A stretch of DNA of 64,000 bases from Sceloporus undulatus (lineage: Eukaryota > Chordata > Lepidosauria > Squamata > Phrynosomatidae): contig NC_056525.1 of assembly GCF_019175285.1 (NCBI RefSeq), positions 120,154,931 to 120,218,930 on the forward strand, in the 5' to 3' direction. Position 1 is the stretch's first letter, and each line of letters begins with the position of its first letter. This document shows positions 59,263-64,000 of the stretch, one piece after another. Under the pieces are notes generated by a model. That model did not search any database and had not been told where the DNA came from. It saw only the letters and a program-made list of their open reading frames with translations. The position numbers and the translations under genes are program-made.

Positions 59263-59329
59263 TGAAAGAAACCTCCACAAACACACACACTTTGATAAAA
59301 AAAATTGCCAAAATTTATTCTTGCTGAGG

Positions 59330-59653
59330 GGACTGAGGTGGTTGTGAGGGAGGGAAGGAAGGAGGGAAAGAAAGAAAGAATGAGGCACGAAAAAAGAAAG
59401 AGAGAAAGCACGCTTTGTTTGTTTTTATTCGCTTTGGGAGTTGAAAAGGGGCGGCAGGTCTTGGGCCCTCCTCCTCCTCCTCCTCCTCCTTCAACTAGGG
59501 AAGAAAGACAGGGACAAGGGAGCCAGAGCCAGCATTTCTCCTTCTCCTCCTCCTCCTCCTCCTCTTTCTCCTTTGGCTCCCATTTCCTAATCTCAGGTAG
59601 CACTGCAGCAACAGGGCTGCTGCTGCTGGCGTTTTCCCGCCCAGGAGCTTAAG
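59330..59653 (+). promoter_or_regulatory. COLGALT2: COLGALT2 promoter/5' UTR with purine-pyrimidine repeats
   Basis: The stretch holds a GGAA/GAAA purine run (about 59,345-59,410) and two CTC-type trinucleotide runs (about 59,469-59,492 and 59,541-59,572), followed by a GC-rich leader up to the ATG. No TATA box was recognised. Such repeats are length-variable, so spacing to the start codon may differ between individuals; this is inferred. Confidence 0.5.
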
Positions 59654-59925
59654 ATGGCTGCGAGGCTGCCTCTCTTCTCTTCTTCTTCTTCCACATTGAG
59701 CCTCCTTCTTCTCCTCTTCGTGATGGTGTCCTCCTCCTCTTCTTCCCTGGAGGAGGACGAAGAAGAAGCAGCAGCAGCAGCAGCCCTGTCTCCTCGGCCG
59801 GAGTCCGCCTTGCAGAAGCCCACCGTCTTCATCGCCCTCCTGGCCAGGAACGCCGCCCGAGCCCTGCCCCACTTCCTCGGCTCCATCGAGAGGCTCCGAT
59901 ACCCCAAGGACAGGATCGCCGTCTG
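59654..59925 (+). CDS. COLGALT2: Procollagen galactosyltransferase 2, exon 1
   Basis: COLGALT2 is an ER-lumen glycosyltransferase (GT25 family) that moves galactose from UDP-galactose to hydroxylysine in collagens. Exon 1 gives 90 codons plus two bases, ending at gtgggt. The start has a good Kozak context (aagATGG). Residues 1-30 are a signal peptide with a [11 protein letters not shown] core. Residues 56-90 ([20 protein letters not shown], then [12 protein letters not shown]) open the GT25 domain and match human COLGALT2 (LARNAAHTLPHFLG, ERLDYPKSRMAIW) better than COLGALT1 or CERCAM. Head-to-head position with TSEN15 supports COLGALT2. Serine, glutamate and alanine runs encoded by trinucleotide repeats fill residues 8-46 and are unlike human. 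The other exons, including the one for the C-terminal RDEL, lie beyond the window. Confidence 0.93.
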
Positions 59926-59949
59926 GTGGGTCCCCCCCCCCCCCTCTTC

Positions 59950-60400
59950 TCTACATGATACGCTTCCTTTGTAAGCCGCCTTGCTCCCAGCAGGGACCCC
60001 AAGGCGGCTTACAGAGATTGATTGAAAAAGAAATCTCAGCAAGATTGGAAACACACCCACATCCACACATATAAAGTTTGTGTGTTAGTGGTGATGGGGA
60101 GAATGGGTTATAGAGTGGCTCCATGAGGAGGGGTGGGAGAGTTAACAGGTAAGTTTATGTATTCCTTTGTATGCAGCCTTTCTTCCCAGAGGGACCCAAG
60201 GCGGCTCACAGATTAAAAAAAAAAGATTGGTAAGATTCAATACAATTAAACTCACACACACATTCGCATCCACACACAAAGTTTGTTGTAGTGGGGATGA
60301 TGGGCAATAGAGTGGCTCCATGGGGAGTGGTGGTTTCCAGGTAAGGTTGTTTATTTGTTTGTTTGTATGCCGCTTTTCTCCCAATAGGGACTCAAGGTGG
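59950..60400. repeat. Tandem duplication, unit about 195-200 bp, in COLGALT2 intron 1
   Basis: Units start near 59,955, 60,155 and 60,350 with a TGTATGCCGC(C)TTT-like word and share AAGGCGGCT, CACATCCACACA, AGAGTGGCTCCATG and CAGGTAAG. The last unit is partial. Confidence 0.8.
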
Positions 60401-60530
60401 CTCTTGCCAGCTGACCAAGGCTTTGTTGGCTCCTCTGCTTTTTGGCTTGCAGAAAGCATGCAGTGAAGCTTTATGAGTTTGCCCTCTTCCCTCTGGAGAG
60501 AGTTTTGTCACCTATTTGTCACAGTCCTGA

Positions 60531-60645
60531 CTTAAGTGGTTCCCAAACTTTGGTTCCTTCTCCAGGTGTTTTGGACTTTAACTCCCAGAAGCCCCAGCTA
60601 TCTGTCTGGAAGCTGAAGTCCAAAATATCTGGAGGACTCCAGCCC
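60531..60645. repeat. Palindromic 'ttggactgcaactccca' repeat
   Basis: GTTTTGGACTTTAACTCCC faces GCTGAAGTCCAAAATATCTG. Confidence 0.6.
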
Positions 60646-60654
60646 TAACTGCAA

Positions 60655-60818
60655 AGGAGGACCAGGCACTGCAAAATGGGGGACCTGACTAGCAAAAAAC
60701 ACTCCTAGAAGTGCTGCATAGTCAGGCTCAAAATGGAGGACCTTTGGGAATTCCTGCTGGACAAAAGGTGTTGGAATGGGGGACAGGTCCTGGGAAAGGA
60801 GGACATCTGGTCACCCTG
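60655..60818. mobile_element. hAT-like 'GGTGACCAGATGTCC' fragment
   Basis: GAGGACCAGGCACTGCAAAA at the left and GGAGGACATCTGGTCACCC at the right. Confidence 0.6.
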
Positions 60819-60819
60819 G

Positions 60820-61005
60820 AGGAGCAGTCGAGATGGTGATGGGGAGGATGGGTAGTAGAGTGGCACCACTGGGGATGGTTTCCAGCTAAGGTTGCCAACT
60901 GACCACAAGAATACCTGACGTCTGTGGCTCTTCTGCTTTTTGGCTTGTAGCTGAAGCTGTGTGAGTTTTCTCCCCCCAAAAGGAGAGGGTTTTATCATCT
61001 GCTTC
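60820..61005. repeat. Second copy of the 60,290-60,520 intron block
   Basis: AGAGTGGCACCACTGGGGA, CTAAGGTTGCCAACTGACCA and CTCTTCTGCTTTTTGGCTTG recur in the order seen at 60,310-60,450. Confidence 0.7.
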
Positions 61006-61009
61006 TGTT

Positions 61010-61340
61010 CAGGGTGACCAGAACTGTTTGGGATACATAGTTTTCTATGACACTTTTCATTATGCATCATGTGTTTGTCAGTATTCCTACAGTGCGGTTA
61101 TTTGCATAATACGATCCTGATCTTTGATATTTGTTGAGTTTTGGTTTTATTCCTTTGGGATATTTTCGTAATAAGAAAAATAACAGTATTTTTTCAGTGT
61201 TTTATGTGAAACCCTCCTGTTTGGGTATTTTAATGTATGCTTTTTAGCCCTTCTTGAAATGGACGAGCTTCTGGACTTTCTCCTGGGCAGGAGGTTGAAA
61301 TGGAGGACATGTCCTGGAAAAGGAGGATATCTGACTGGAC
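61010..61340. mobile_element. hAT-like 'GGTGACCAG' element
   Basis: It starts AGGGTGACCAGAACTG and ends in GGACATGTCCTGGAAAAGGA. Confidence 0.6.
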
Positions 61341-61344
61341 TGGT

Positions 61345-61565
61345 TGAGTTCCTTGAAGTTGTTTCTAACTTAAAGCAATGCTATCATGGGGTATTCTTGG
61401 CAAGATTTTGTTCTCAGGGAGTTTGCCATTGCCTTTCCCTGAGGCTGAGAGAGTGTGACTTGCCCAAAGTCACCCAGTGGATTTCATGGCCAGGCTGCAA
61501 TTCAAACCCTGGTCTCCAGAGTCGCAGTCCAACCCTCAAACCAGTATGCCATGCTGGCCCTTAGA
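61345..61565 (-). mobile_element. ACA-tail SINE, antisense
   Basis: CTTGGCAAGATTTTGTTCTC, TGAGAGAGTGTGACTTGCCC and CCAGTATGCCATGCTGGCC are antisense family words. Confidence 0.85.
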
Positions 61566-61594
61566 GAGGATTTTATCACCTGTTAATACCTGCA

Positions 61595-61795
61595 TAGGGC
61601 CAGGATACCCTAAAGACAACAAAACTCCTCTGATCTTAGAAGCTAAGCAGGGTCAGCCTTTGTAAGTACAGTACTTGGATGGTAGACTGCCAGGGAATAT
61701 CAGGTTCCGTAGGTTGTATTTCTGAGGAAGGAACTGGCAAAGCCTGAGTATTCCTTGCCTAAGAAAACCCTGTGAAGTTTACGGGGGTCACTAAT
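61595..61795 (+). mobile_element. 5S-rRNA-derived SINE
   Basis: The head contains CTGATCTTAGAAGCTAAGC, AGGGTCAGCC and ACTTGGATGGTAGACTGCC, the internal-promoter part of 5S rRNA. The tail GAAGGAACTGGCAAAGCC resembles that of the ACA-tail SINE. Confidence 0.88.
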
Positions 61796-62309
61796 ATTTG
61801 TAATATCTGCACCTTGCACCATTTGCTCCCCGGCTCTCCATTTAAAGTTGGAAACCCAATAGGGGTCAGAGAACATTGGGTGGGAAGAGGGGAAAGATAC
61901 ACAAAGGGTGGGCTGTGGGTAAGAAAAGGCAGTGCCACGTTGGCCTTTTGGGATATTTGGGAGCAAACCCCATAGAACCTGGTGGGGCTTCTGAAGAAAG
62001 CGAGAGTGGGGGGGGGGGTACCATGGAGGAACAGGCATTGCCCTGGCATCTTTTTGCAGCTGACAGATGGCGGCTTCTTTCTGTGTCTCCTTTCCCCACC
62101 AACCCTGTTTTGTCAGTGGGGGGAAGCCTTGGGGAAGGTCAGGTTTAGTTTTACATCCTGGCTGCCTCCATTCAGGGATATCTTTTAGCAAAGGTATCTT
62201 GGAAGGTCGTGCAGGTGGCTTTTGTGGGAGGCAACAGGAATGAGGCATTTGGCCACTGCCACTGTTCATAGCTGCACCATTGAACCAGAGAGAACAATTT
62301 GGGGATAGG

Positions 62310-62505
62310 GATGAAGGCCTAAAACCCCTAAAGGCACCTTATCCTGTCTGTTTTTGGAAGTTAAGCAGGGTCAGCCCTGGTTGGCACTTGAATGGGAGAC
62401 CACCAGGAAACTCCAGGTACTGATTCCTTCAGAGGAAGGAACTGGCATCAATATTGCTTGCCTAAGAAAAATGAAGTTCATGGGGTCACTATAAATCGTG
62501 AAGAA
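62310..62505 (+). mobile_element. 5S-rRNA-derived SINE
   Basis: TTAAGCAGGGTCAGCCCTGG, ACTTGAATGGGAGACCACC and GGAAGGAACTGGCATCAAT show the same 5S head and tail as the copy at 61,595. Confidence 0.88.
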
Positions 62506-62901
62506 GTGTGTGCACCCCTACCCCTGATACACGCATAGGTTGAGCATTTGCTCTCTCTGGTGGCTGTATATGATTGCCTCTCCCTCCTTCATCCACTTGA
62601 AGCTTTCCCAGGTGCTCAGGGAAAGTTTTCTTGGAAGGAACTGTGAGGTAGTCTGCTATCAGGAGAAGGAGTTAAAAGCTTGCATTGTTTTATTCCACTA
62701 CAGTTTCCAGAACCCCTGCTGCCATTATGGGCTCATGGAGGCTGAAGAAATGGTAGGAGTTAGAGTTCAAAAAGGGAACTTTTCTAATGTTTCTGTGCCT
62801 CTGTTTGCTGCTCCACTGTTAACCAAGAAGATGTTCTGTTGGGTTTTGTGTGGCAGGCTGTGGTTGTTGTGTGTTGTTTCCAACTTATGGTGACCCTAAG
62901 G

Positions 62902-63251
62902 CAGTGATGGCGAACCTATGGCACGTGTGCCAAGGCACTCAGGGACGTAGCCAGGATTTTGGGAAGGGGGGGAGTCCAGACTAAGTGCCACCATTATAAT
63001 GGGGCTTGGGTGCGGCGGCGCAGCAGCACACACCATTCATTTTATCTAACGGAAGGGGGGGTCTGGACCCCAAGAACCCCCCCCCCCGGCTGCGTCCCTG
63101 GCACTCAGAGCCCTCTCTGTGGGCACATGTGCCATCATCCCAGCACAGAGTTTGTTACTAGAAAGCCAGAGGGACATGGCACTTCACAATAAATAAGTGG
63201 GTCTTGGGTTGCAGTTTGGGCACTTGGCCTCTAAAAAGTTCACCATCACTG
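62902..63251. mobile_element. hAT MITE (CAGTGATGGCGAACC) inserted in a SINE
   Basis: The ends CAGTGATGGCGAACCTATGG and TTCACCATCACTG are inverted. Flanks CCCTAAGG (62,894-62,901) and CCCTAAAG (63,252-63,259) form an 8-bp duplication with one mismatch. Confidence 0.9.
62941..63099. mobile_element. Small DNA element nested in the hAT MITE
   Basis: The ends AGGGACGTAGCCAGG and GGCTGCGTCCCT are inverted; GGCACTC flanks both sides (62,934-62,940, 63,100-63,106). GC-rich C and G runs fill the inside. Confidence 0.85.
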
Positions 63252-63429
63252 CCCTAAAGCAACCCTATCACAAGATTTGTTCAGGGGTTTGCTGAGGCTG
63301 AATTTGAGTTGCCAGTGGGTTTTTATAGCCAAGTAAGGAGTCTCCAGTTGTAGTCCAGCACCGAAACCACTACATCACACTGGCTGTGGCAAACTATAGC
63401 AGCAGTCAGGTCTACCTCCATCTGAAGGT

Positions 63430-63655
63430 ACAGTGGGCCCATGGTATCCACTGGGGTTTGGCTCCAGGACCCCCCCCCCCCAATTAATACCAGAATCAGT
63501 GCATGCTCAAGTTCCATTAAATACAGTGACATAGTAGAATTGTGTCCCTTATATAAAATGACAAAATAAAGGTTTGCTTTTTGGAATTTATATTCTTTGG
63601 AATATTTTCAGTCCATGCATGCCTGAATCAGTGGATATGGAGGACCCGACTGTGC
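63430..63655 (+). mobile_element. Tigger-type MITE
   Basis: CAGTGGGCCCATGGTATCC at the left, GGCTCCAGGACCCC and GGATATGGAGGACCCGACTG at the right, as in the 24,485 copy. Confidence 0.82.
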
Positions 63656-64000
63656 TTACTTTAACCATTGCCAAAAGCCTCAGCACAGAAGGTAACTAGA
63701 TAATCTAAAATGTATGTTTTTGGGAGGACAGGGCACATGTGGTAGAAGTAAAGACAGGCCCTCTGCTGACTGAAGCATTCATTGGTGGGGGCAGGAAAAT
63801 AATTGTCTGAAGAATTCATTGCATAGTTTCCAGACAAAAGCTGCTGTCCTTCTTAAAAGATTTGTTGCTTAGTGCTACGTTCTGAGTTTTCTAGGTGGGG
63901 AGATATATCTATGCCTGTATGAATCCCACTCACCCCCCAGCAGTGCATGCATCAAGAGTGCTTCCAAACCTGTTCCTAACTTATGCAACTTTCTCAGCCT

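Larger units (their letters stand above)
52331..59280. other. Intergenic region between the minisatellite and COLGALT2
   Basis: No host exon was recognised. There is an AT-rich stretch at 53,090-53,890 that resembles an antisense LINE remnant, plus several palindromic MITEs, a hAT-like element and SINEs. About 56,000-57,110 shows nothing I can name. Confidence 0.5.
62855..63395 (-). mobile_element. ACA-tail SINE carrying a nested hAT pair
   Basis: The antisense SINE reads TCCAACTTATGGTGACCC up to 62,901 and resumes at 63,252 with CAACCCTATCACAAGATTTG, ending near 63,395. A hAT element fills the gap. Confidence 0.88.
59926..64000 (+). other. COLGALT2: COLGALT2 intron 1 (5' part)
   Basis: The intron begins at the gtgggt donor and runs off the window. 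No second exon (family motif ATDHNVDNT) was seen. It contains duplicated blocks (59,950-61,005), hAT-like fragments, two 5S-derived SINEs, tRNA-type SINEs and a Tigger-type copy. Confidence 0.75.

Noticed and set aside
59211-60066. Several frames of 100-157 codons antisense to COLGALT2 exon 1
   Set aside because: They are reverse-complement shadows of the exon and of the CTC/GAG repeats, with low-complexity content only.

Overview
The window is nuclear DNA from a vertebrate, most likely an iguanian-type squamate (lizard). The genes are split by long introns and embedded in a dense mix of L2/CR1-like LINE tails, tRNA-derived SINEs with an ACA-type tail, 5S-rRNA-derived SINEs, mariner, hAT and Tigger-type DNA elements and palindromic MITEs. 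The species call is an inference from repeat content. Two 10-base N runs (18,728-18,737 and 31,762-31,771) are assembly gaps.

Three host loci can be supported. (1) TSEN15, the structural subunit of the tRNA splicing endonuclease, lies complete on the minus strand in four coding exons (32,517 down to 20,110; 178 codons, all splice sites and phases consistent). (2) Between 41,488 and 36,094, also on the minus strand, six exons with good splice sites and matching phases encode pieces of the SANT/SLIDE and C-terminal helical (CHCT) regions of a CHD1/CHD2-class chromatin remodeller, closest by eye to CHD2. One exon carries two in-frame stops and no ATPase exons are visible, so it reads as the intron-containing relic of a third CHD1/2-type gene. 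(3) Exon 1 of COLGALT2 (procollagen galactosyltransferase 2) lies on the plus strand at 59,654-59,925; the remaining exons are beyond the window. TSEN15 and COLGALT2 are head to head, as in human 1q25, with the CHD relic between them.

Layout: 1-20,109 is intergenic and made mostly of repeats, including a decayed mariner, a nested L2-like LINE and several palindromic MITEs. 20,110-32,517 is TSEN15, with an AT-rich tandem array at about 31,450-32,050 in its first intron. 32,690-33,230 is a SINE-derived minisatellite directly upstream of TSEN15. 35,512-35,925 is a probable solo LTR. 36,094-41,488 is the CHD2-like relic. 41,489-46,690 is repeat-rich intergenic DNA. 46,800-52,330 is a 5.5-kb GC-rich minisatellite of roughly 57-bp units with very many single-base indels. 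52,331-59,280 is intergenic. 59,280-64,000 is the COLGALT2 promoter, exon 1 and the start of intron 1, which holds tandem duplications, two 5S-derived SINEs and a three-level nested insertion.

The genes do not form a common pathway: tRNA splicing (nucleus) and collagen glycosylation (ER lumen) are neighbours by synteny only. The points most worth following up are the CHD2-like relic, a palindromic MITE family with seven copies, a foldback with a hammerhead-ribozyme-like core, and the basic C-terminal extension of TSEN15.
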